The translations under genes and the position numbers were made by a program. A stretch of DNA of 64,000 nt from Lepidurus packardi (lineage: Eukaryota; Arthropoda; Branchiopoda; Notostraca; Triopsidae). This document shows, one piece after another, positions 26,592 to 35,684 of this stretch (its first letter is position 1; each line of letters opens with the position of its first letter). Location of the stretch: positions 1,984,001 through 2,048,000 of the forward strand of contig JAKZAN010000005.1 in NCBI GenBank assembly GCA_023053545.1, read 5' to 3'. Below the pieces are notes generated by a model that was not told the origin of the DNA, made no database searches, and saw only the letters and a list, made by a program, of their open reading frames with translations.

Positions 26592-27681
26592 AAAGTGCTA
26601 GAGAGGTGAAACAGTATGGTATGTGTAAATTATAATTCTGATTTACGCAGCAAATTAAGGGGAGAACACACCATGTTAATCAAATCCCAACTTATGACTG
26701 TCTTCTGATTTCCCATTTTATTATATTTCCAGTCGAAACCGGATCGGATCTTAACGAAACTAGTCTACTTAAATTGTAAAACACATCACGTTTCACTTTT
26801 TTCCTTTGGGTCAAAAAGTGACCTTTTTTGCATATTTGATCTCTCATTTTTTAAGGATATTTCAAACTTTTTTCAGCCTTGATTGCTCTGCGGACAATTT
26901 AACCCATTGAAGAGATAAAATTTCAGTCAGTGAGTTGTGCCAATTCTATTTTGTAAACCTATTTCGGTTTTTTAACGACGTGTTTGGACTTTTCTTCATG
27001 TTCGTGATTCGACCTTAGCATTACTGATTAGTACCAAAGACTATTTGTTACACGAGTCTCAGGTTGGACGACTAGAAAAGTTATTTTTCTCCTGTTTTCT
27101 GTAGGTAAGAAGAGGGATCATGTTGTGTAATTATGTTAGTGTAGATTGGCATTTTTTGCAGAACGTTCTATTGCGATAGTATCATATTTACTTAGTGTAC
27201 AATTTAGGTTGTCCCGCTTCATTTTACGTAAGTCGTAACGCTTAGCGTTCATTTTTATTCTTACTTCATTGTGCTAGAGGTCCCTGTCGAGCTTCCCTTT
27301 CCTGTCCTACTTTCGATTGTAGTTTAGAATCGACTTTTCTGATACAAATAAATTGATCAAACTCGAACTCTCCAAGCCTAAAGCAATGATACAATTTGCG
27401 CGCCTTCAAATTTCAAGGCAAAAATTTGTCAAGTTGGTCTAATGTACAATAGATCTGGACTGTTACGAAAAGCTGAGTAAACAAAGGATTGTCCAGGACG
27501 TATTTCTTCAAGTCATCGTGAACTGAAACCGATACTTGGCATTCTAAGCGTAGAGAACCGAGAATGCTGTAGAACTACGACGCCGGGGATGCGTGATCTT
27601 GACATAGGAGTCCTATTAAGAATAGCAAGAGGAGGAATTTGAGAAATTTTTTGTCTCTCAGTCAGGTTTGGATTAGGCATA
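26592..27681 (+). other. Probable myosin 3' UTR and spacer
   Basis: Follows the proposed stop codon. An AATAAA hexamer at 27347-27352 is a candidate polyadenylation signal. An alternative final exon (26651-26779) could be used if GTAATA at 26577 acts as a donor. No other gene was seen. Confidence 0.4.
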
Positions 27682-27827
27682 CAGTAAAGATCATAGAGTA
27701 AAGAGCTTTTAACACGAAATTCCTTATCTTACATTCAAGTTTATACTCGTACCTTGTCAGTCTATACATTTAAAGCACACCACATTGGGTACATCGTTTA
27801 TTAACACTTGATACCTATCTCATATAT

Positions 27828-29444
27828 TTATTTTTTTAAATATGAATTATTTTTTGTAAGAAAAACGGATTTTTTTTTTGCACCAGGCCTTTTTGTTTGC
27901 ACCAAAACCTTTTTTATCATCACAGTGTCTACATATTGTTGGATGTCGTCCATCGTTTGGTTCATTTCGCCACTCGAATGTGCATCTAAATATCTGCGCA
28001 GACTTGTGATAACTTTTCGCATTTCTGATGTAGTGGGAACAGGAACTGGCAAATCGACATCATTGTCTATATCACCATCACCGTCTTCATCAGTGGGATC
28101 CACTTTCGAATTGTCTATATCACCATCACCGTCTTCATCAGTGGGATCCACTTTCGAAGCCTGTACGGCATCCAAAATGTCGTTGTCTGTTAAAATCGGC
28201 GTTGTACACACATTGTCATCAACTGCAACAAATTCATCCAATGATAGTGGACATTCTAAAACAGCTGAAACACGCCCAAATATTTCCCTAAATGTCGGTT
28301 CAGCTTCTTCGTTATCTATTGACTCTTCAGTTGGTATTGAAGCTGTCGTTTTGGAAAATCCCGCATGACGAAAACAACTTTGAATTGTTTTTGGTTTAAC
28401 AAGATTCCATGCAGTGCGCAACATATGCAACGCATCCAATATGCTGATGGAAAAATCCTCCTTTGCTTCAATGGCGATCAAATATTTCCTAAGCAATTGC
28501 TTTCGATAGTAAAATTTCAAGTTCTGGATTATGCCTTGATTACAAGGTTGTAAAATACTTTTGTTTGGAGGCAAAAATAGAAGCTTTATAGCTTTTAGTT
28601 TAACATCAGGGTGAGCTGGACAATTATCAATGATGATGGCAACTTTACGCTTTTCGCGTAAAAAACGCTTATCTAAGTTTAGAAGCCAATCGGTGAACAC
28701 AGTCGCCACTATCAACGCTTCTTTGTTCGCCATATATTCGACCGGTAATTTTTGTACATTTTGAAAACATCGCGGTTTCATAATTTTCCCAATAACGAAT
28801 AAGGGCAGCTTTTCAGAGCCGTCCGAATTGCACGCTACCATCACCGTTATCCTCTCTTTGGACTCTTTGCCCCCTGAACACTGAGTTTTATCGGGTAAGC
28901 AGCGATAGAATAAGCCAGTTTCATCAGCGTTAAAGACATCTCTCGCGCCATATTCTTCAAGCACTGAGGGCAATGTAGACTGCAGCCAATCCGGGTTCAT
29001 AGTCAGTGAAACTTGATTAGCTTCCCCGCGAACATTTTTAAAAACTATGCCGTGTCTTTTCTTGAAGCGTCCCAACCAGCCTGGATTCGCACTAAATTCA
29101 ATTTCCAGCTGCTTTGCAAACACATCAGCTGTTTCCATTAACAGAGCTCCTGAGAGGGGGGCATTCTGAGACCTAGCTAGTTTCAACCAAACAAGCATTG
29201 CAGCCTCCAAATCTTCGTGTTTGGCCATTCTCATTCGTTTCCTATCTGGCTCGAAGATACTGCGCTCAAACATGGCTGTAAGTTGGTCTCTGTTCTCTAG
29301 GATTGTTGACAACGTAGAGTTAGCGATTCCGAACTCTTTACAGATGTCTGTTTTCGATCTGCGTTTTTCATCTACTGCCTTAAGCAGCTCCATTTTCACT
29401 TTAAGCGAAATAGCGCTTTGTTTACGCCTCGATTTTTCTGCCAT
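27828..29444 (-). CDS. Tigger-like transposase, third catalytic Asp replaced
   Basis: A 538-residue single-exon ORF. The N-terminal helix-turn-helix (about residues 10-55, CKEFGIANSTLSTILENR) and CENP-B-type second DNA-binding region (about 70-145, ending PGWLGRFKKRHGI) match Tigger/TIGD proteins. The DDE domain follows: D174 in FNADETG and D273 in IIDNCPAH. The third acidic residue, normally in a QPLDQG-like motif, is Asn302 in QPCNQGIIQN (codon AAT at 28539-28541). The C-terminal region is acidic and holds a perfect two-copy 16-residue duplication. The frame is intact, so the copy is young or under selection, yet the substitution predicts loss of strand-transfer chemistry. It could be a recently killed copy or a domesticated DNA-binding protein. 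Confidence 0.92.
   Translation of the reverse strand: MAEKSRRKQSAISLKVKMELLKAVDEKRRSKTDICKEFGIANSTLSTILENRDQLTAMFERSIFEPDRKRMRMAKHEDLEAAMLVWLKLARSQNAPLSGALLMETADVFAKQLEIEFSANPGWLGRFKKRHGIVFKNVRGEANQVSLTMNPDWLQSTLPSVLEEYGARDVFNADETGLFYRCLPDKTQCSGGKESKERITVMVACNSDGSEKLPLFVIGKIMKPRCFQNVQKLPVEYMANKEALIVATVFTDWLLNLDKRFLREKRKVAIIIDNCPAHPDVKLKAIKLLFLPPNKSILQPCNQGIIQNLKFYYRKQLLRKYLIAIEAKEDFSISILDALHMLRTAWNLVKPKTIQSCFRHAGFSKTTASIPTEESIDNEEAEPTFREIFGRVSAVLECPLSLDEFVAVDDNVCTTPILTDNDILDAVQASKVDPTDEDGDGDIDNSKVDPTDEDGDGDIDNDVDLPVPVPTTSEMRKVITSLRRYLDAHSSGEMNQTMDDIQQYVDTVMIKKVLVQTKRPGAKKKSVFLTKNNSYLKK
28063..28158. repeat. Perfect 48-bp tandem duplication inside the transposase ORF
   Basis: The 48-bp unit at 28063-28110 is repeated exactly at 28111-28158. 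On the coding (-) strand each unit adds 16 residues containing DPTDEDGDGDIDN, so the frame is kept. Confidence 0.95.
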
Positions 29445-29717
29445 TGCACCGATAATGAAGATAAATGTATAAACTTGCTATGTTTTTCACCACTTTTTTA
29501 AGACACACACGTCACTGAGTTCAAGAACAAATAGTAAATAAAAATGAAATGTTTTGACTGCCCACTTGGCCATCTTTTGGTGTTAAGCGATTTTTGTGTC
29601 GTGTTAAAAGGAAACAAATGTACGAAATTACATTGTAGTTTGTCAGGACCAGAACGTTATTTTGTGTTAACCAATTTTTCATGTTAAACGTTTTCGTGTT
29701 AAATGATTTCCACTGTA

Positions 29718-30057
29718 TATCATTTACTCTATAGGATTGTGATTATCACTCTCAAGGCTGGAGTTGCCTAGTCTTGGCGTCAGCGGTACACCAAGCGTAG
29801 GCTGTCTACCCCAGTGTTGCCAACAACGGTGCAACTTGAATCTTATAAATGGAAAATTATACATTTGAATAATTATGTTTATTTAAATTAACACTGGCTA
29901 CTCTAAAGACTCGTCCTCCGTTATTTTTGGCGAGATATTGTCAATTGAAATATAATTTGGTGAGCAATTAAGAAAAGAACCATAGAGTAACCAGACCCGC
30001 GATAGGATACGGGTTCGGGCAGGCCGCCACCCACTTGCCGGTGGGGGGCGTGCTCGA
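29718..30057. other. Spacer between two transposons
   Basis: Sequence between the Tigger right end and the target duplication of the foldback element. A small open frame on the minus strand (29898-30116) has no recognised motif. Nothing else could be supported. Confidence 0.35.
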
Positions 30058-30065
30058 TTACCATC

Positions 30066-31354
30066 CAACACATTATCAGACTGGATCCTGTGCGAAACCA
30101 CAGGATCTCCTTGCACTCATCCTGTTCGTACGCACAGGATTATATACCCACAAGTTTCGCTTCAGCGCGGGATCACGTGACTTTGTTTTGTTTACGTTTC
30201 ACGTGACTTTGTTTTGTTTACGTACGTAAAAATTTTTGTCATGGGTAAAACAAAGAAAAACGAAGCAGCGGTAAAGGCAGTTCTTTTAAGAGCAAAGGAG
30301 CGGCAAGAAGAGTTCGAAAGACAAAAAAAAGAGGCCAGGAGGATTAAAGAACGCGAACGCTATAGAAAAAAGCAAGTGTTTCTTCATGCGTCCCTTACTA
30401 CCACTACGGGAATGTTACATTCTCGCACCAAACCTCGTCAAAAGGTGGGTAATCATTCTCGTGCGAAGCGAACGAATGGCCATGCGCCGGATGTACAGGA
30501 AACGCTCATCGATTCTCAAGAAAGTAAGACGTAATTTCAGCTTGGAACTGTGTAACGCAAACTGATCAAAATTATAATTATTTCTGTAATTTAGACCCGA
30601 AGAACGATTCTGGAGACAACAGGAGCACAAGGCAAACATTTACTAGCAATGTGAACATTTTGTGAATAACAAATTTTTTGCAAGCGATTGCCGTTCGGCT
30701 CGTGCCGCTTACCAACGAGACACCTTGCAGCTGCTGGTCAGACAGACCTATTACTAGCAAAGTGAACATTTGTAAGATTTTGATTAAAATAATGAAACAA
30801 ATACTACCTTCGCTACGCGGGTCTGTTCATCTCTCGTACGCATGTGAAAAAAAAATCTGCTACACGACCGCAAAGTGAGAGGGTTAGGTTAGGTTCCTCG
30901 GCTCAGTTTATGATCACTGTCAGGAACGTCTGTTGTTAAACTTAAAAGCAGTTTTCACTCACTGAAAGTGCTTGAGAAACAAGAAACCCATGAGGTATAA
31001 CTGAAAAACAAAAGTACCTAAATATTTCGCTGTCAACCGTCTTATTTAAAAATTATAAAGGAAGGTTCGCGTTCTTTAATCCTCCTGGCCTCTTTTTTTC
31101 GTCTTTCGAACTCTTCTTGTCGCTCCTTTGCTTTTAAAAGAACTGCCTTTACCGCTGCTTCGTTTTTCTTTGTTTTACAAATGACAAAAAATTTAACTAC
31201 TAAACAAAACAACGTCACGTGAAACAAACAAAACAAAGTCACGTGATCCCGCGCTGAAGCGAAAGCCGTTTGCATATCATCCTGTGCGTACGAACAGGAT
31301 GAATGCAAGGCGATCCTGTGGCTTCACACAGGATTTCTATCTGATAATGTGTTG
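30066..31354. mobile_element. Foldback DNA transposon with 8-bp target duplication (hAT-like)
   Basis: The element starts CAACACATTATCAG at 30066 and ends with the reverse complement CTGATAATGTGTTG at 31354. It is flanked on both sides by TTACCATC (30058-30065 and 31355-31362), an 8-bp target duplication as made by hAT and P superfamilies. The inverted arms are about 290 bp (30066-30358 and 31065-31354), roughly 90% identical by eye, and contain short internal repeats (ATCCTGTG and ACAGGAT). The left arm includes the start of a basic ORF. No transposase domain was recognised, so it is probably non-autonomous. hAT membership rests on the duplication length only. Confidence 0.85.
30241..30534 (+). 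CDS. Small basic ORF of the foldback element
   Basis: From the ATG at 30241 it encodes 97 residues, very rich in Lys, Arg and Glu (MGKTKKNEAAVKAVLLRAKE at the start), likely a charged helix. The first 39 codons lie in the left arm and are repeated in the right arm (31065-31190, minus strand), where the ATG is ATT. A donor-like GTAAG at 30527 and an acceptor near 30595 would allow a spliced form ending in a different short tail. I do not recognise the family. It may be the N-terminal remnant of the parental element's protein. Confidence 0.4.
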   Translation: MGKTKKNEAAVKAVLLRAKERQEEFERQKKEARRIKERERYRKKQVFLHASLTTTTGMLHSRTKPRQKVGNHSRAKRTNGHAPDVQETLIDSQESKT

Positions 31355-31362
31355 TTACCATC

Positions 31363-31554
31363 AGTAACACTGACCAGAGTCACCTAGCGCCGGATTAAGA
31401 TTATATAGTGTTTTTGCATACTTTACACGAAAGAACTGCCATCTGCGGACCTAAGTCAGCATCATTTTTAACCTTTTTCCTATTGTTATTTGGTTGTCGT
31501 GTATGTTTTGGATATTCTCTTGCCTTTCCTTAATTAAGTGTGACTAATCTAATA
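31363..31554 (+). promoter_or_regulatory. Upstream region of the succinyl-CoA ligase gene
   Basis: The 190 bp between the foldback element's target duplication and the start codon should hold the core promoter and 5' UTR unless these lie inside the element. No TATA box could be assigned with confidence. Confidence 0.3.
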
Positions 31555-33351
31555 ATGCACTTACCACGTTCAGTATATTTGACTGCTAATTTACGTTCCA
31601 GAATACAGGTAAAATATTTTTTCCTGACTTGGGAGTTGTACCGTGTCCGTGCCAGCTTAGTATTATAGTGTACATATGTGCCTAGGCTAAAACAGGTCAC
31701 GTTCTTTATACTTTAGGCATGTCGCATGCAACAAGTGAGACATCTGAACTTGATGGAATATCAGAGCAAGTCTTTGCTGGAAAAACATGGCGTTACAGTG
31801 CAAAAATTCCAAGTAGCTCAATCACTAGATGACGCTAAAAAGATATCCCAAGCATTTAGTAAGCATAGTCTATAATTGCTTGAAGTAATAGGTTAATTAT
31901 CCCTGTCTTTCTTAGGAGTAAAGGAGTATGTAATCAAAGCACAAATTTTGGCAGGAGGTCGTGGTAAAGGACACTTTGACACAGGTTTCAAAGGAGGAGT
32001 GCATTTAACCACCAAGTAAACAATAAAAAAAATATGAGCGGGAATTGAGTAAGGCTTCTTTGTCCATTCCAGTCCTGATGAAGTCAGTCAACTCGTTGAT
32101 AAAATGCTGGACCACAAGCTTATTACCAAACAAACACCAGCCGAAGGAATCCCGGTAAAAAGGGTTATGGTAGCGGAATCTGTCGACATTCTGAAGGAAA
32201 CATATGTTTGCATTTTAATGGACAGGTACTTTCTCAGATAACTTTCCATGGATTTTCACTTCATGTATGACTAGAGATAAGGATGGGCCTGTGATAATTG
32301 CGTCCCCAGCCGGCGGCACCGATATCGAAGAAGTTGCGGAAAAAACGCCACATTTGATGAAAACGATGCCCATTGATATTTACGAAGGCATTACAGACAA
32401 AATGGCAGACGAATTATCAAACTTTCTGGGATTCGAGGGCAGTCTTCAGACGAAGGTAATTTAATTCCCCCCCCCCCCCCCCCCCCCCCTCACCTCTTCA
32501 GAAAGAATTAATAATTAAGTGATTTTGTTTAGGCCGCTCTCGAAATTAAGAACCTGTGGAAGCTATTTACAGCGGTTGATGCCGTACAGGTGGAGATTAA
32601 TCCTTTGGCCTCAACGTCAGTCGGTTCAGTGGTCGCTGTTGATGCGAAACTGGCCTTTGACGATAATGCCAAATTTCGACAACAGCACATTTTTGATATG
32701 GAAGACACAGACGAATCTGATCCTAGAGAAGTCGAAGCTGCCAAATACAATTTGACTTACATTGGAATGTCAGGCAACATTGGGTGTTTAGGTAATGGCA
32801 ATAGTTTTGTATGAAATTTACAAACTAATCTTCATAAATTTAGTTAATGGTGCTGGTTTGGCTATGGCTACGATGGACATCATTCATTTGTACGGAGGAG
32901 CACCAGCCAACTTTCTGGATGTGGGAGGCACCGTGAAGGAAGAGCAAGTCAAGCAAGTTTTCAAGATTTTAACGTCAGGTTAGTTTTGACCTTCTGTTTT
33001 ATGAACCTCATTTATAGTCTTGTATTTTTTTATTTATTTTTTTCGCCTATAGATCCAAGTGTTAAAGCCATATTAGTGAATGTCTTTGGTGGAATCGTTA
33101 ACTGCGCAACAATTGCCAATGGAATTGTCAACGCCTGCAAAAGTATGGAACTGACGGTTCCATTAGTTGTTAGATTAGAAGGCAAGTGCATACGCTGTTT
33201 CCACTAAAATCTTACAGATATTTTTGTCTGCTGACACCTAGGCACGAACGTGGATGAAGCCAAGAAAGTACTTCGAGAATCCGGTTTACCGATCCAATCA
33301 GCAAGTAATCTTGACGATGCCGCCCAAAAAGCCGTGGCAGCTTTGAAGTGA
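31555..33351 (+). CDS. Succinyl-CoA ligase beta subunit, GDP-forming, mitochondrial
   Basis: Catalyses succinyl-CoA + GDP + Pi to succinate + CoA + GTP with the alpha subunit in the mitochondrial TCA cycle. Nine exons: 31555-31608, 31717-31858, 31916-32015, 32073-32225, 32275-32455, 32533-32791, 32844-32978, 33053-33181, 33242-33351, giving 420 residues, close to the usual length. The first 25 or so residues are basic and Ser/Thr-rich ([18 protein letters not shown]), a mitochondrial presequence. The ATP-grasp domain begins [17 protein letters not shown], with [12 protein letters not shown] and later VEINPLA; the C-terminal CoA-ligase domain has [17 protein letters not shown] and [14 protein letters not shown]. 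These read closer to SUCLG2 than to SUCLA2. Intron 8 uses a GC donor (GGCAAGT at 33181-33187). Intron 5 holds a C23 tract. AATAAA signals follow at 33435 and 33460. Confidence 0.96.
32467..32489. repeat. C23 homopolymer in intron 5
   Basis: An uninterrupted run of 23 C residues, 12 nt after the exon 5 donor of the succinyl-CoA ligase gene. It sits in a 77-nt intron and takes up nearly a third of it. Confidence 0.95.
33182..33241 (+). other. GC-AG intron
   Basis: Frame and family conservation (RLEG joined to TNVDEA) require the exon to end at 33181, so the intron begins GCAAGT and ends CACCTAG. GC donors with an otherwise consensus sequence are a known minor class of U2 introns. No in-frame GT alternative exists nearby: GT at 33186 would shift the frame. 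Confidence 0.85.
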
Positions 33352-33434
33352 CTTGCTAACAAGCCTTTCCGTTTAGCAGTTGCCGTACCGTATGTTCCAG
33401 TGTAGATAGTCAAAACTAAGAAGGCTCGGGATCA

Positions 33435-33465
33435 AATAAAGCTAATTAATTCCAAGAAAAATAAA
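33435..33465 (+). terminator. Polyadenylation signals of the succinyl-CoA ligase gene
   Basis: AATAAA occurs at 33435-33440 and again at 33460-33465, about 85-115 nt after the stop codon, suiting a short 3' UTR. Confidence 0.65.
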
Positions 33466-33739
33466 GCGGCTTCATTTCATTTATAAACTTTTTCCGTGTT
33501 CCGTAAGACTCCTAGATCGCTATTGTGTTCCGACACAATATTGGTTTGATTTGATTTTATATATATCAATATTTTTGATTGGCAATGGATATCAGCAAAT
33601 GAGTTTTATAAAGTTCAGAGAAAATTAAACGCGTCATTGTGTTCCATGACGCATTTAATAACGAGAAAGAAACTTAAAATGTAGGATTAACGATGTCTTA
33701 ACAATTTTAACATTCTAACAGTTAACAATGTAACAATAC

Positions 33740-34014
33740 TGTGGCGAACCGACGCTAGACTGTGTGAGAGGCACGGGAAGGCGACAGAGTCGAGTGGGAC
33801 TAGCGAAGACGGAAGGAGCTATTATGAGAGCGTGAGAAGTTTGATTGGCAGAGCAGAGTCTTGTTTGACTGTTGTAATAAATCCCGAATTATATCCCCAT
33901 GTTAATAGATCACCCTAACTAAATTAAGTTAGAACTGTGTCCGCCTTTCTATTTATACCAGTTTCTCCTTCCCTTAAGGTAAATTAAGCTAGTGTAATTA
34001 CGATTTACGCTACA
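33740..34014. mobile_element. Solo LTR, 275 bp
   Basis: The segment starts TGTGGCGAACCGACGCTAGA and ends TTACGCTACA, so it has TG...CA borders. It is flanked by the direct repeat ATAC at 33736-33739 and 34015-34018. AATAAA at 33876-33881 is a plausible R-region polyadenylation signal. No gag or pol coding sequence adjoins it, as expected after recombination between two LTRs. The start resembles arthropod Ty3/Gypsy LTRs, which is an impression rather than a search result. Confidence 0.7.
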
Positions 34015-34240
34015 ATACTAATTAATACTTGTGTTTGTTAATATTTAACAAACATTTATTAACAAATATTTGAACTATAGCCAGTTCAATTGTCTTCAGT
34101 AATTTATCGAAGCATACCATCTTTATATACACTTAATACAGGATTAAGCAGTCTTCTTAGTAATTTAGTAATAATTATTAACAATCTAAATTGATATTGT
34201 CAAGCTCTTGAGAAGGTTTGATTTCGTATGTATTTGCAAG

Positions 34241-34652
34241 CTTAAAAGTTGGGAATTCAACATCTTGCTCAGTTAAGAATTCAACAGTATCATTATTATG
34301 ACAGTATCTTGTAGTTAACAATTTGCCAATAAAGAGCCATCAACAGACGAAAGCCCACGATGGATTTAAATTTAAAGAAAGAATGAAACAAATTTCCGTT
34401 ACAGATAACAAGCCTTTGGCCAAGTTCTATAGCCTTTAGTAACTTAAAAGTTGAGAATTCAACATCTTGCTCAGTTAAGAATTCAAACGTATCATTATTA
34501 TGACAGTCTTGTATGTAGTTAACAATTCGCCAATAAAGAGCCATTAACCGGCGAAAGCCCACGATGGATTTACATTAAAAAAAAAAAGTATGAAACAATT
34601 TTCCGTTACAGATAACAAGCCTTTGGGCAAGTTCTATAGCCTTTAATAACTT
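34241..34652. repeat. 202-bp tandem duplication
   Basis: The segment CTTAAAAGTT followed by GAATTCAACATCTTGCTCAG at 34241 recurs at 34443. The copies share CGAAAGCCCACGATGGATTT and CCGTTACAGATAACAAGCCT. Identity is roughly 93% by eye. An 88-codon minus-strand frame (34296-34562) spans both copies and is internally repetitive, so it reflects the repeat rather than a gene. Confidence 0.85.
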
Positions 34653-35684
34653 AAAGATCCGTTGCAAACACCAAAGCACAACATCTGTTAGCTAAATTAC
34701 CCTGACATGTCGAAAGTGGGGCATAAAGGGAAGAAAACAGCTTTGAGATACTTGATAAAGACCATGATGCTTGCTATCCATAAAAGGGCCTTGGACGCAT
34801 AAAACCATTTTTACGGAGATAGCGAATCCTATTGCTATTTTCCCAGACTTGCTCGTCTTTTATCAGTAGTTGTGGTGCGTTTTTGTGGCGTCAAGAATAC
34901 TTTTAAACTATACTTCCACTACTATAACCTAGCTTACTACCGCATGGTATGCTATTGATTATTCACATCAAAAGTGAACTTTATGTATTTTTTTACGTTA
35001 AGAGTTATCGAAACTTGATTGTCACCCTGATTGGATTTATCGATCTACACTTGTAGTTTCTCATGCGTTTCTTTCGTTCTTTGTTCGGAAGCTTTCTCAA
35101 TACATACTTACACAGCTTATATATCATGCCATTTGCAATGCCTCAAGGCTTCATCTAGTAATCAATTGCCGGAAATAAATTCCTTTCCCAGTCTTCGTGC
35201 GTGTCATCTGTCACGAAGGCTTTCTTCTAAAGCTCGAGATATCTGGAAGAGAAATTCTTCATTTATGCTGTACTAAGCCATAATTCATGTGGTAGACCAT
35301 CGTCCGTCTATTTACACTTTACAATTTTATCACAAAACCGAGCTGGTCTCTCGCCGTAGCAGTAATGTACAATGAGGGCTTGGATAGAATAATTATGAGG
35401 TTTTAGGGCTATAGCTTATTACACTGTACATTCTCTCCACTCCCCCAAATAAGAGCCTACAAGGAGAACATTGCAAGTAGGATAATAGGGAGATGCATAG
35501 AAATCTCAATTTTCATTTTCGAAGCCAGCTCTCTTTCGCTCCAGTATGGCACTACTTTCTCCTAACAAAAGGGAAACAAAAGGATGAACAACCACTCGCA
35601 TACCCAAGTCTTAAAACCTTAAAGCGACTCTGGCACCTGGTAACTTTCATTTTCCACCTAAGATATAAAAAAAGAACAACAAAG
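34653..35684. other. Spacer and probable 3' UTR of the MOXD1-like gene
   Basis: No coding exon recognised. The monooxygenase stop codon lies at 35685-35687 on the minus strand, so its 3' UTR should occupy part of this stretch. No clear minus-strand AATAAA was found. Confidence 0.35.

Larger units (their letters stand above)
27682..29715 (-). mobile_element. Tigger/pogo-family DNA transposon
   Basis: The element carries the transposase below. Its right terminus ends ...TGATTTCCACTG at 29715, followed by TA. The left terminus at 27682 starts CAGTAAAGATCAT, matching the reverse complement of the right end (CAGTGGAAATCAT) at 10 of 13 positions, and is preceded by TA. TTAACACGAAA is shared further inside but displaced by about 14 bp, so the left end is degenerate or disrupted. 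Subterminal GTGTTAA motifs recur in the right 150 bp. It lies between the myosin and succinyl-CoA ligase genes. Confidence 0.7.

Noticed and set aside
27808-28368. 186-codon plus-strand open frame
   Set aside because: It is the antisense shadow of the Tigger transposase C-terminus.
34296-34562. 88-codon minus-strand frame with internally repeated peptide
   Set aside because: The repetition follows from the 202-bp DNA duplication; the open frame is a by-product.
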